A stretch of 64,000 bases of DNA from Cryoendolithus antarcticus. Lineage: Eukaryota; Ascomycota; Dothideomycetes; Cladosporiales; Cladosporiaceae. Shown here piece by piece: positions 49,870-59,743 of the stretch. Both the position numbers and the translations under genes were made by a program. The notes under the pieces are model-generated. The model had not been told where the DNA came from, made no database searches, and saw nothing but the letters and a program-made list of their open reading frames with translations. The stretch lies in assembly GCA_002077065.1 (NCBI GenBank), contig NAJO01000004.1:744001-808000 (forward strand), written 5' to 3'. Every line of letters begins with the position of its first letter. Position 1 is the stretch's first letter.

Positions 49870-51140
49870 CTACGCGGGGTTGCGAGCATACCCAGCCGGT
49901 GGGTGCTGACCATCGTTGATCACCGACCCAGCAGTGTAGAAGCTAGCCTTGCTCCCTTGCCACGCCGCAGCAATAGCAGGCAAGACAGTCCTCAAGCTGT
50001 GCGGCGACTTGATCCCAGTGTTAGGTGCCGGGTAGGCAGCCTTCTGGAAGCCAGTGTTGAATGGGCCAGCGTAGGAGCTGTTCAAAAACCTGGTGGCGTT
50101 GAGAAGGCTGGTGACGGAGTCGTCGTCGCGAATGTGGTCACCAGTCTTGTTACCGACATTCTTGAAAACGTTGGCACCGACGTCCCAACGACCGAGGGTG
50201 TGGAGGTCCCAGTTTGCTTCGACGGTGGCGATCTCGCTGTAGTGGTTGTAGTAGTGAGCATCAGTGCTTCCTACATCGGAGTTCTTGATCGAGTCGCCGA
50301 GAAGAATGCTGTACACGCGGTTGCCGGTGGTGTAGGTGTGGTTCTCATCGAAGGTGATCAGAACGAGGGTCTTCTTCCAGAAGCTGCTCTTCTTGTCGGC
50401 GAGGAGAGGCTCGAGGAATGCACGCGTCCAGGTTCCTGCGGTGGTGACTGAGGTGTCGTGGCCATCACTGGTCATGTTTGGGGTGATGAACATCCACTGA
50501 GGGAGCTTGCCTGCGACCAAGTCCTGATAGAACATTGTGAGGTTCTTCTGCTGGCTGAGGCGCTGGGGAGTGGTGTTGGCATTGTAGAGAATCGTGGGGT
50601 GATGCTTGCGGACATAGTCGTTGGACTTCGTGTTCTGGTTGACGTAGCCCATGCCTTCGAAGCCAGAATATGGCATATCTTCCTGGTAAGTCGACCACGA
50701 GATACCGCGGTCTTCGAGGACGTCGACGATCGTCGAGACGTTGGCATCGATCTGATTGAAGTTGTCGTTGTCCATACCGAAGTTGTCACCTCCCACCGCC
50801 GCCACATAATTGGGCTCCGATGGATGTGTCACGCCGAAGTAGTTTGTAAGGGTGATACCTGCCTGATGTCAGTCCCGAGCCTTTCGACATCACTTACCGA
50901 CGTACCCTGGGATGCCAGCCATAACAGGTTCGGATCAGCCGATGCTTTCGAGTAGTCGGTGTTCTCGAGCCAGATCGTCACGAAGCGGTCAAAGACCTTG
51001 CCCTTGACGTCCGATGTTGGCGATGTAGTCGTGGCGGTGGCAGCGGCTGCCGCAACATCAGCGGCTTTGGTGGACGTGTAGATGTTGGCTTGAGCAGCTG
51101 CGCCTACGGCGAGCCCAGCAAGGAGAAGACCGTTCATCAT
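49870..51140 (-). CDS. Secreted acid phosphatase (phosphoesterase family)
   Basis: Predicted 407-residue secreted phosphatase of the phosphoesterase family (PF04185) that includes fungal phosphate-repressible acid phosphatases. Exons 50906-51140 and 49870-50858 flank a 47-nt intron with donor GTACGT (50905). A second, stronger-looking GTAAGT donor lies 8 nt further (50897) but would cause an early stop. The signal peptide is MMNGLLLAGLAVGAAAQ. The catalytic module begins RFVTIWLENTDYSKA (about residue 52), continues with SQGITLTNYFGVTHPSEPNY across the junction, and contains LPQWMFITPNMTSDGHDTS and LVLITFDENHTYTTGNRVYS. Several Asn-x-Ser/Thr sites suggest glycosylation. The enzyme releases phosphate from external esters. 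No clear Pho4-type site occurs in the upstream 300 nt. Confidence 0.9.
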
Positions 51141-52028
51141 CGAGTCTCTCAAGCAAGGCAGGTGTTGAAGCAATGGACTGACTGAGTGTGTATATGCTCG
51201 TGCAAGGAGAATAGACTCGTGAGAGGATACTGTGCCAGTGTACTACTTCTGAGGTGTCCTCGAGGTTATGAACGAGATGCTCGCTTGCACTCACACTTTG
51301 CCTGGTCGACCAGTCCTGGATATAGCAATTGTCACTAGAGGGCGAACCGTGCCAAACCACGCCATACGGGTCCCACTGTGCATGCTTTGATCGACGCTTG
51401 CCGCTTTCCCGGGTCTTTCTAGAACGCATGGCACGATGCCAGAACCATGATTGGTACAGTGACCTTGAGTACTGCTTGTGGGTAAAGCATGGGCTCATCC
51501 CAGCTGCTTCTTGTGGCTAGTCGGACACAAGCAATCCCTGGGTAGCGTCAAGCTCCGCCTTGCAAACTCTTCGCGGTCGGTCGTGGGTTCCTGCAGGTGA
51601 TGCCGCCACTGCCGATGCTTGTGCGCAGAAGGAGGAAGTGAAGTCAACGTGAGCCAGCCTTGGCATCTCATTGGCTGCAAGGTCTTGGTCGAGACGACTA
51701 TTGCTGTTTCTGCACTATTCCACCCACTACTCCACTGCCATGCGTAAGTCAAAGCCTGCTCGATGAGGCAGCTGCTAACCGCGACCAGAGCTGCAGGGCT
51801 CCATTGACACTTTAGCCCCGAACGCAGGGACGAAAGCTTGAGTCGGTAGCCACTGATCGTCGGCAGTGTCCTCAGAACACACGAGCCACGCATCCACACG
51901 GTCATGACGACTGTCAGGTCAGGTAAGTGGACCAGCTCTCAGATTCCGTTGTCTCGTTCTCGCTATGTCTTAGCAGTTTGGTCGTGTCCGGAAAGCGCGA
52001 TCTGTGGAAGAGCGCGCTGGAAAGCAAG
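51141..52028. promoter_or_regulatory. Divergent region acid phosphatase/laccase-like oxidase
   Basis: 888 nt between divergent starts. Near the oxidase side, a GTAAGT donor at 51923 and a CTTAGCAG acceptor ending at 51976 outline a possible 54-nt leader intron. An ATG at 51904 just upstream opens a small frame not in phase with the oxidase after splicing, so it would act as an upstream ORF. The rest shows no supported gene. Confidence 0.35.
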
Positions 52029-54071
52029 ATGTCTGCCCATTCAGTCGAGCCTAGGGAACACGAGAAAGTGGAGGACGACTGGTCCGCTACGACGTCGTCC
52101 AGTCTGGCAGATGAGCAAGAGCAGGGCCTGCTTGGAGGTTGGAAGGAAGTGGGTGACACCGCGGTCGATGGCAGCTCGCGTGCAAAGCAGACACCACGAG
52201 GAAAACTGTCAGCCATCAGCGTGTGCACCGGAATTATTCTGCTGCTGCTCAGTTTTGGAGCGCTGGTGTTTCTGATCAGATCGCACCCGCGGTCAGAACC
52301 TATCACGGGAGCAGAGATCACTAGCAATGACTACATACTGGACCCGTCATGGGACTACACTGCGCCCGCTCAACACAGGGAGTACACCTGGACGATTCGA
52401 GATCACGTCCATAACCCCGATGGCATCTATCGGCCGATGATACTGGTGAACAATCAATTCCCGGGCCCGATAATCGAGGTCAATGAAGGCGATACCATTG
52501 TAGTCCACGTGGAGAACCGTGCAGTAAATGCTACTTCGATTCACTGGCATGGCATGTATCAGAACGGTACAAATCACATGGATGGCACCACAGGTGTGAC
52601 TCAATGTCCCATCGCACCTGGTCAGCATTTCACCTACGAGTTCACCGTCAGCGGCCAATCGGGATCGTATTGGTGGCACGGCCACGTTGGTGTGCAGACA
52701 TCTGATGGCCTACACGGCCCTTTGATCGTCCACGGTCATAATGAGAAGGCTTTGCAAAAGGTGCAGTATGACACGGACCGTGTGATTCTGCTATCTGACC
52801 ACTACCATGATCTCTCATCTGCTCTACTCTGGCAATACCTCATGCCAGACATGGAGAACGCAGAGCCAGTACCTGTCGGAGCCCTCATCAACGGCAAAGG
52901 CGTACGAGATTGCTCCGACTTTCCTGATCGTAGATGCGACAATACGACGACCAATGTCGGCGTCCCTCGCATCACGCTTGATCACAACAAGAGCCATCGC
53001 CTCCGCATCATCAATGTAGGAGCGTTCGCCGAGTTCAAATTCCAAATTGACGAGCATGTCATGGCTGTGACTGAGGTGGATGGCACTGATGTACACCCAG
53101 TGAGCTACCATCGACTGAACATCAACCCAGCGCAGCGATACAGTGTGGTTATCTCAAGTGATGTCACGTCAGGTGATGCTTTCTGGATGAGAGCTCGTAT
53201 GATCACGACGTGCTTCACTGATCCACCAAAGACCATGCAAGCTGATGCGCTTGCTGTTGTGGCGTATGAGGACGCTAAAGTGAGCGATCCGACATCGAAA
53301 GACTGGGAGGAGCGATTAGAGCAGGAGTGCAGGGATATGAACACGACTGATTTGGTTCCTGTAGAAGCCATGGTGGCGCCGAGTGAGCCCGATGCAGTCT
53401 ACTACCTGCGATCAAACTTCGAGATTGGGGCCTACCGTCTCAGTCGCGGCTTCTTTAATCAGTCCTCCTGGCGACCTAGCGCAGACTTGCCGACACTGCA
53501 TAGAGTTATGGAAGGACTGACGACCGAGAATGAGACGTTCCAAGCTAGTAGCGGAGATGGTGTTGGCAGTACCTTCGTGAACGATCAGGCCTTTGACACT
53601 AAGCGAGAGCTCGTGTTACAAACGACAGGGGTACAGGTAGTCGATCTGCTTGTGTCCAACTTCGACGATGGGAATCACCCGCTTCATCTACACGGCTACA
53701 AGTACTCTGTACTCGCTCAGGGACATGGCTACCCGCCACTGACTCATGTCGGTGCTGCAATCGACAAAGCATCACTGGCGCCACTGTACGAGACCCTAGA
53801 CCTGTCAAACCCTCTGCGAAGAGATACGGCATCGGTTGAAGCGTTTGGCTGGATACTTTTGAGAGTGATCATGGACAACCTGGGAGTGTGGGCATTCCAC
53901 TGTCATGTGTCTTGGCATGCCGAAGCTGGGCTTATGATGCAATTTCTCACACGAAGCGACGAGCTAGCTACTACTACCATACCGCAAGCCAATCTGAATT
54001 TGTGTAACGCACCGGGAATCATGAGAGGCATGGGACCCGATGACAGTGTTTACGAAGAGTTCGCTAAGTGA
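52029..54071 (+). CDS. Membrane-anchored laccase-like multicopper oxidase
   Basis: Predicted 680-residue type II membrane protein: an acidic cytosolic N-terminus (1-57) and a hydrophobic anchor at about 62-84 (IILLLLSFGALVFLI) precede three cupredoxin domains. All four copper motifs are intact: SIHWHGMYQ (His172, His174), WWHGHVGVQ (His217, His219), NHPLHLHGY (His550, 553, 555) and FHCHVSWHAEAGLM (His624, Cys625, His626, His630). After Cys625, the axial position appears to be Leu/Met in AGLMM. Fungal homologues with this anchor resemble ferroxidase/laccase-like enzymes (asco-laccase or Fet3-type), but the residues that mark Fet3 iron oxidation cannot be assigned by eye. Intronless coding region. 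The ATG at 52029 is used because the open frame before it begins with GTG. Confidence 0.88.
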   Translation: MSAHSVEPREHEKVEDDWSATTSSSLADEQEQGLLGGWKEVGDTAVDGSSRAKQTPRGKLSAISVCTGIILLLLSFGALVFLIRSHPRSEPITGAEITSNDYILDPSWDYTAPAQHREYTWTIRDHVHNPDGIYRPMILVNNQFPGPIIEVNEGDTIVVHVENRAVNATSIHWHGMYQNGTNHMDGTTGVTQCPIAPGQHFTYEFTVSGQSGSYWWHGHVGVQTSDGLHGPLIVHGHNEKALQKVQYDTDRVILLSDHYHDLSSALLWQYLMPDMENAEPVPVGALINGKGVRDCSDFPDRRCDNTTTNVGVPRITLDHNKSHRLRIINVGAFAEFKFQIDEHVMAVTEVDGTDVHPVSYHRLNINPAQRYSVVISSDVTSGDAFWMRARMITTCFTDPPKTMQADALAVVAYEDAKVSDPTSKDWEERLEQECRDMNTTDLVPVEAMVAPSEPDAVYYLRSNFEIGAYRLSRGFFNQSSWRPSADLPTLHRVMEGLTTENETFQASSGDGVGSTFVNDQAFDTKRELVLQTTGVQVVDLLVSNFDDGNHPLHLHGYKYSVLAQGHGYPPLTHVGAAIDKASLAPLYETLDLSNPLRRDTASVEAFGWILLRVIMDNLGVWAFHCHVSWHAEAGLMMQFLTRSDELATTTIPQANLNLCNAPGIMRGMGPDDSVYEEFAK

Positions 54072-54136
54072 GAGGCATGGTATTCGTAAAAGCTAAGATG
54101 AGCATGAAGCAAGGATTATACTGTCACCGGAGCTTC

Positions 54137-55200
54137 TCAATTCGCGACACCAACATCTTGCCCCAGCTGCTGATTTGCCATGGCCGCCTGCATGTTCTCC
54201 GTCCTCTGCTGGTCCATCGCCGCATCGAGCTGCGCAGCCATGTCCGTCTGCGAGATGCTGGTGGGCGACAGAATTGGACTCAGCAAGCTAGCTCGCTGAG
54301 TGCCAGACACATGGTGGGCAGAGTTGATCATGGACATTGCTGGACTATGTGTCCTACTGATGAAGCCGCTGCGTGGTGGCGTGCCAGGCGATGTCGGCAT
54401 GCTCGTATTGAAAGTGTTGAGTGTGGGCACCATGCCATCTCCACGTGCGAAGCTCGTGATGCTCGTGACAGAGCGCTGACTGGCGCCGCTGAAGGCCCGC
54501 CCAAGCTTTGGTCGCGCCCACTCGGTCCAGGACTTACGCTCGGGAATCTCGATCGAGCCTTCGGACTTGACCTTGCTCGCCACATCGATGCCTTTGTCGC
54601 CGCGCTTCCAGTCCACTGGACAGCCCTCGCCGAACTCGTCCTTGAAGACTAGTGCGTCCAGCACGCGCTGTGCCTCGTCGACACTCCGACCGATATCCGC
54701 GTCGTTCACTGTGATGCCTCTGATGATGCCTCGCGGATCAATGATGAACAAAGCCCGCTGCGCTATGCCCTCGTTCTCGATCAGCACGCCGTAGTCCTTA
54801 CAGAGCTGGTGATTCGAGTCGCTAATCAAAGGGACATGTACGCCGCCTAAACCTCCCTCCATATCCGAGGCATTGTTCCAGGCTTTCAGACACACCTCAC
54901 TGTCCGTGCTGGCAAACGCGACGGCGCAGGATCGGCTGTAGAGAAATTCTTCGAGGCGGGCGGAGAACGCTTTGATCTCCGTGGGACAGATGAAGGACCA
55001 GGCCTTGGGGTAGAAAATCAGGATTAGCCAATGATGTGCTGCTGTGTAGGACGCGAGCGAAATATCTATCAAATTATCAGTACGAGACAAGTGCCAAGTG
55101 ACAAGCTCAGAATCGTACCTTTGATTTGGCCGTCAACCACTGCCTTCTTTTGGAAGCCAGGCGCGGGTCGGCCAATTGTGGGCATTCCGAAGATCGTCAT
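54137..55200 (-). CDS. 2-Cys peroxiredoxin (AhpC/Prx1 type) with long C-terminal extension
   Basis: Predicted 336-residue peroxiredoxin. Exons 55119-55200 and 54137-55065 flank a 53-nt intron (GTACGA...TTTGATAG). The core (about 1-205) begins MTIFGMPTIGRPAPGFQ and has the peroxidatic site FYPKAWSFICPTEI with Cys54. A candidate resolving Cys176 is in GEGCPVDWKRGDKG. The order AVVDGQIKDISL, then LISDSNHQLCKDYGVL and RALFIIDPRGIIRGITVND, is that of typical 2-Cys Prx. About 130 further residues follow, rich in Ser/Pro/Thr/Met (for example FNTSMPTSPGTPPRSGF), ending in a Gln-rich helix; they contain no Cys. Typical enzymes are about 200 residues, so this extension is unusual. It lies tail-to-tail with the membrane oxidase (65 nt). 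Confidence 0.88.
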
Positions 55201-56149
55201 GGTCGTAGCCGGCGGGAGGCAGTTGCAGGGGAGCTTTGCTAGGTAGTGCTTGACTTGCTGATGAATGGACTGCAGTCAAGGACAGTACATCACTATGAAA
55301 TATCGGACACATACCTACCACCTTGAGTCTGGAACCTGTCCTCCATGCTCGCGATTTACATCTACTTCCGTTTGCAGCATCTGTAGTATGTCACCCATTT
55401 GACGAAGTTTGGCTGCCCGACGGATCGGTAAACCATGGGGTACAAGTCAACAATGCTCTTTGTTCGGGGAACAGGAGACTGGAATGCGGATGTAGTGCGG
55501 AGTGATCGCCCGAGGCGAACAAAGCTGTCTTTCAGCTGGGTCGATTGATGCCGATCGAAAATGTCTACGACGCCACGCACCATGAGTTTTGAGATCTTGG
55601 TCCGAAGGTAGGATATTGTGACACTCAGATGTCACACCTCGGCGTTGTCGCGTCGCTATGATAGATGTGCTCCTTCTCGCTCGAGTGCTGAGTACGGCAG
55701 CGTCTACGCTCGTCGAGTCCATGACGATCTCCTGACAGCCGTCGTTGTCAACTCAACAGGCTAGTATGTCAACCGTCGGTTGGAAAAGATTTCACTGGAC
55801 ATCTTTAACTTGGTGCGTATACTCCAACGTTTGACGTTTGCTTGATGGCAGCATTGCGCGCCAGGATCGGATCTCTTGACAGCTGCGCTGATACCTGGAT
55901 GGAACATGATCCTGCTCTGTTGTTCTCGTCAGTGATCTTTGCAAATACGATTCCCAGTATCATAAAATCTTTGGTATTGATGATATGGAATTCAGGAAGT
56001 ACGATCAAGGGATCGAAGGGAGTGGAATAGTGGAGTCACCTGGATTGACTTCGACCTCGCGCCCTACAGGTACGACTTACACAGGCACGCATCCTAAATA
56101 AGTTTCACACTTCGAGTCACTTGCAATTATCTCAATTTGCTTCCCAATC
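55201..56149. other. Intergenic region
   Basis: 949 nt between divergent peroxiredoxin and aminotransferase genes. Short frames on both strands lack support. The 55201-55260 side contains the peroxiredoxin leader (coding-strand CCTGCAACTGCCTCC). AT-rich stretch near 55965-56000. Confidence 0.45.
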
Positions 56150-57479
56150 ATGGCACCCGATCGTATTCCACCGTTTGCTGTGGAACAGGTCAGTACTCAT
56201 TCCATTGCGAACGCAAGCCTCACATCTCCCACTGACCTCGGACCAGTGGATGAACGACCATGAAACGACATGCAAATACAACCTCGCGGAAACATGCTGT
56301 GCCAGCGTATCGATCGATCAATTACTCGCTCTGTCGGAAAACAAAGAAGCTAAAATCACTGACATCCTCAACACCTCTCGGATTCAAGACTATGGTGAGA
56401 TCACTGGGACGACCGATCTGAGGACGCAATTGAGTAGGCTGTACTCGAGCAAAGTCGGCACGCCACTGACTGCAAAGAATGTTTTGATCACTCCAGGAGC
56501 GATCGCAGCGAACCACATGGTGCTGTACTCGCTCATTGGACCTGGAGATCATGTGGTGTGCCACTACCCAACTTACCAACAGCTATACACCATCCCGAGA
56601 TCGCTGGGAGCGAAAGTCAGCTTGTGGAAGTCAAAGCCTGAAGCAAACTGGTTGCCAGACTTCGAGGAATTGAAGGCTATGGTCAAGGACGACACGAAGT
56701 TGATCATCTTGAAGTACATAGCGACGTCGTTGTCACACCTATTCTTCGACTGATATTGGCGCAGTAACCCACAGAACCCAACTGGTGCCGTCCTGCCCAA
56801 GCCGCTTCTCCACAAGATCATTGACTTCGCCGAGGCCAAGAACATCACTATCCTCTCTGACGAGGTCTACCGCCCGTTGTTTCACTCCATCTCGCCCTTG
56901 AGCTCGGACTTCCCTCCTTCAACGCTGTCACTTGGCTACAAGAATGTGATAGTGACCGGTTCGCTTTCGAAAGCATACAGTCTCGCGGGTATCCGCATCG
57001 GCTGGGTGGCAAGTCGGAGTGCAGAATTGATCGAGAAGATCACCATAACTCGAGACTACACCACCATCTCTGTCTCCCAGCTCGACCAGTCTGTAGCCGC
57101 TTTCGCATTAGCACCTGACACGATCCATGCCCTACTCGGCCGGAACATCCAGATGGCGAAAGCGAATGTTGATATCCTGGACCGGTGGATCATCAAGCAT
57201 GATGAGTACTGCTCCTGGGTTAAGCCGTTGGCCGGCACGACGGCGTTCGTCAAGTTCCAGCGGGATGGAAAGCCGATAGATACCGTGGCGTTCTGCCAGA
57301 CGCTGCAGGACAAGATGGGCGTACTGATCATGCCGGGCGATTTTGCGTTCGGAGAGGAGTTCAAGGGGTACGTCCGGATAGGGTATGTCTGCCACACGGA
57401 GGTGCTGAAGGAGGGGTTGGAGGAAATGAGAAAGTTCATGCGGAAGGAGTATGATGATCTGCCGGTGTTGGAGAGCTGA
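56150..57479 (+). CDS. PLP-dependent class I/II aminotransferase
   Basis: Predicted 406-residue fold-type I aminotransferase. Exons are 56150-56188 (only 13 codons), 56247-56713 and 56765-57479; introns 58 and 51 nt. It starts MAPDRIPPFAVEQ then WMNDHETTCKYNLAETCCAS. Family blocks: YGEITGTTDLRTQLSRLY (nucleotide-substrate region), NPQNPTGAVLPKPLLHKI (crossing the second junction), ILSDEVYRPLF (PLP-phenolate Asp) and the Schiff-base Lys in TGSLSKAYSLAGIRIGW. The Arg pair in the C-terminus (FKGYVRIGYVC) likely binds the substrate carboxylate. Closest in look to capreomycidine synthase-like and aspartate-type enzymes; the substrate is unknown. No nearby partner gene suggests a pathway. Confidence 0.87.
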
Positions 57480-58082
57480 AATGCCTCCGGAAGGGTTTCG
57501 CAAGGGAGCTTGTAGGCTTGAGAAGGGGCTTATACGCTGTGTCGACGTCCCGATTCCCTGCTGCGCTGGGCTGGGCGTGAATAGCGTTGATCCTTGCTCT
57601 GTGCCAATATGTGCGTGGATGAATCGCGAAGCTCCTGCTTGCCAGAGCCCCTTTAAGTCGAAATCTGCTTGCATGCGGGTTCTTAGTAAGATAAAGGTAT
57701 TGCGAAATTCATTCGGCGTGGCGCCAGTGTTCACCGGCATGTACCTACGCTTCGCTAACAGTCTGCACGCTCCTGTGCTGCTACACATGCACCTCCAGTA
57801 GCAAGAGTGCACCTGATCTTGGTGGGAGGAAACAGGTTGGTCGACTGTCCTTGCTGTGAAGCCTGGGCTTCCACCAACATCGCAAGCTACGGCGTTGTTG
57901 CCGTAGGCTAGCGGACCAGAGCAGGATCGGCGATCATGAGTTTTGCAGAAGAAAGGGTGATATGTGAGGTAGACGTGTATCGTACGTTGCTGAAGGCTGA
58001 AGAAATTCACCAAACGCCATATGCGGGTATCGCTCATCGCTAATGTTCAAAATGTACAAGATTCCTCTCATGGTGTATGCTG
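57480..58082. other. Intergenic region between convergent genes
   Basis: 603 nt between the aminotransferase stop and the stop of the mucin-like membrane protein. A long antisense frame (57132-58037, minus) overlaps the aminotransferase coding exon and has no recognisable features, so I treat it as chance. Confidence 0.45.
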
Positions 58083-59008
58083 TTACTTCTTGTACCGCGT
58101 GTCCACGTCGTGGCCCGGCAGTTCATGCGATTCGCCTTGCTCAGTAGACATCTCAGCCAGGAACGGCTTGTTCTCAAGCTCAATCGGCGCGCCCTGTTGA
58201 TATGTCTGATCTCGGTACTCTTGATCTGGCGGGTAGGCCGGCGCTGAGCTTGGCGAAGATACCTTGTTCCTCCTCCGGCGGAAGACGATATAGCCGATCG
58301 CCAGCCCAGCAAGCAACGCTGCGACTCCAACACCAACTCCGACGCCGATCGCGGTAGTGTTTGTCGAGCTACCGGTCTGCGTCGGCGCTGCAGGTGAGGT
58401 GATAGCGGCATCGGCTGTCGCGCTTGTTGTCGCTGAACTGCTCGTACTCGAGATGCTGCTCGTTGTGCTTGTGGTGGACGAAGTGGAGCTACTTGTCGTG
58501 ACTACAGCCTCGGTCATGTTGAAACATGAGCTACTGAAGCGGAAGGACGTAGCATTGACTTCGAAGATCGCGAGGTGGAAGGTAGGGCTAATCGTCAAGT
58601 CAAATCCAGCGGGGCTCACCTGCCATGCCATGGACTGGCCTTGGTAGACCTCTGCATCTCCGTCAGCGCCCGTCACCAAAATCGCTAAGCTCTCCACTCA
58701 CGCGCTCCAGGCAGCGGGTAGTTCGTGGAACCCTGGCTTTCGAAGCCTTGCACCCCTTGCCAAAGCGTTACAGTCATAGAGGTCAATTCTGTGACCCAAT
58801 TCTGGAAGGAGTAAGTACTAAACCTTAGCTCGAGCGAAGTGTGACATACGAGCTGCGCGATCTCGCCAATCGTGTACACCGGCACAGTTTGGGCGCTCTT
58901 ACATGGGCCATTGGGAGGGTTGATGAAGAAGTCCGTGTCCTGAGCCAGACAGTCTGCGAAGAAGGTTGCGACAAGCAGTGGCGCGAGGCAAGCTGCGCGC
59001 CGCGCCAT
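58083..59008 (-). CDS. Type I membrane protein with Ser/Thr-rich ectodomain (sensor-like)
   Basis: Predicted 291-residue protein of the fungal single-span surface family. Exons 58702-59008 and 58083-58651 flank a 50-nt intron (GTGAGT...GATGCAG). The signal peptide is MARRAACLAPLLVATFFADC. A cysteine-containing ectodomain follows (TDFFINPPNGPCKSAQTVP, YTIGEIAQLVCHTSLEL) and continues through YQGQSMAWQVSPAGFDLTIS to the Ser/Thr-only stalk (about 150-195, VTTSSSTSSTTSTTSSISST). One transmembrane helix (GVGVGVGVAALLAGLAIGYI) is followed by RRRR and a polar cytosolic tail. This layout is shared with many ascomycete cell-wall sensor-like proteins. Function unknown. Confidence 0.72.
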
Positions 59009-59743
59009 GGCGGTGACTCGTGCCTCTTGCTATCAACGGCGCGAGTTTCACTGTCGAAAGCTGAGGGATCAGGTCATCAAAGATCCCGTTTGGCGCAAGA
59101 CGTGATGTCGTCGTGAAGACACGGAAGGCCCGAGTATGTCGAGGTCGAACCGGAATAACCTCGATCCTGGCAGTCGCACGAGGCTGCGGCTCAAGCACTA
59201 CCGGTAATAGTCTAGCGTGGCCCTTCTATCGTACATCCGTAGTGGATTGGTGGCGCAAGGAAATGAGGGCAGACAACGGACGCCGTCGATCTTAGGTTGG
59301 TTGATCGGCACGTGACCAGGTACATAAGAGGTAACGACTTTCGACCGGCGCAGGCGGTGTTCCTTAAGGCCAGTATTTGGACTCCAAACGTGGTGACTCG
59401 TAGCCAATCTCTGCGACAATTATCAGTATTTGGCTCGCTTCCCTGTTTGGGGGCCAATTCTTGGGAGCATCCAGTGCATGCAGTGCCCAACCTTGCCAGC
59501 GCGGCTGAAGGAAAGCTCAATTCGGGATCCCGGACCAAATCCCCTTCGAACTCCATTGCACATAACGTGAAAACAGGCTGGACTACAGAACATCAACTGG
59601 CCATCATGCATCTGTGTCATTCGTGACTCTGATTTCCGATCTCACAGCCTGAGTCTCACATGCCGGTGAGGTTGGCTCCATGATCTCGCACACCCTTCTG
59701 GTGCTCGCGCAGAGTGCCCTAGAGCGAAAAAGACAACGCAGTC
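59009..59743. promoter_or_regulatory. Divergent promoter region, sensor-like protein/glycosyltransferase
   Basis: 735 nt between divergent starts. A CACGTGAC element lies at about 59310. Short frames are unsupported. Confidence 0.35.

Noticed and set aside
51904..51976. Possible first coding exon of the laccase-like gene at ATG 51904
   Set aside because: Joining through the GTAAGT donor at 51923 and the CTTAGCAG acceptor at 51976 is out of phase with the ATG at 52029, so it can only be leader with an upstream frame.
57132..58037. 301-codon minus-strand frame antisense to the aminotransferase last exon
   Set aside because: It overlaps conserved aminotransferase coding sequence and lacks any motif or splice structure.
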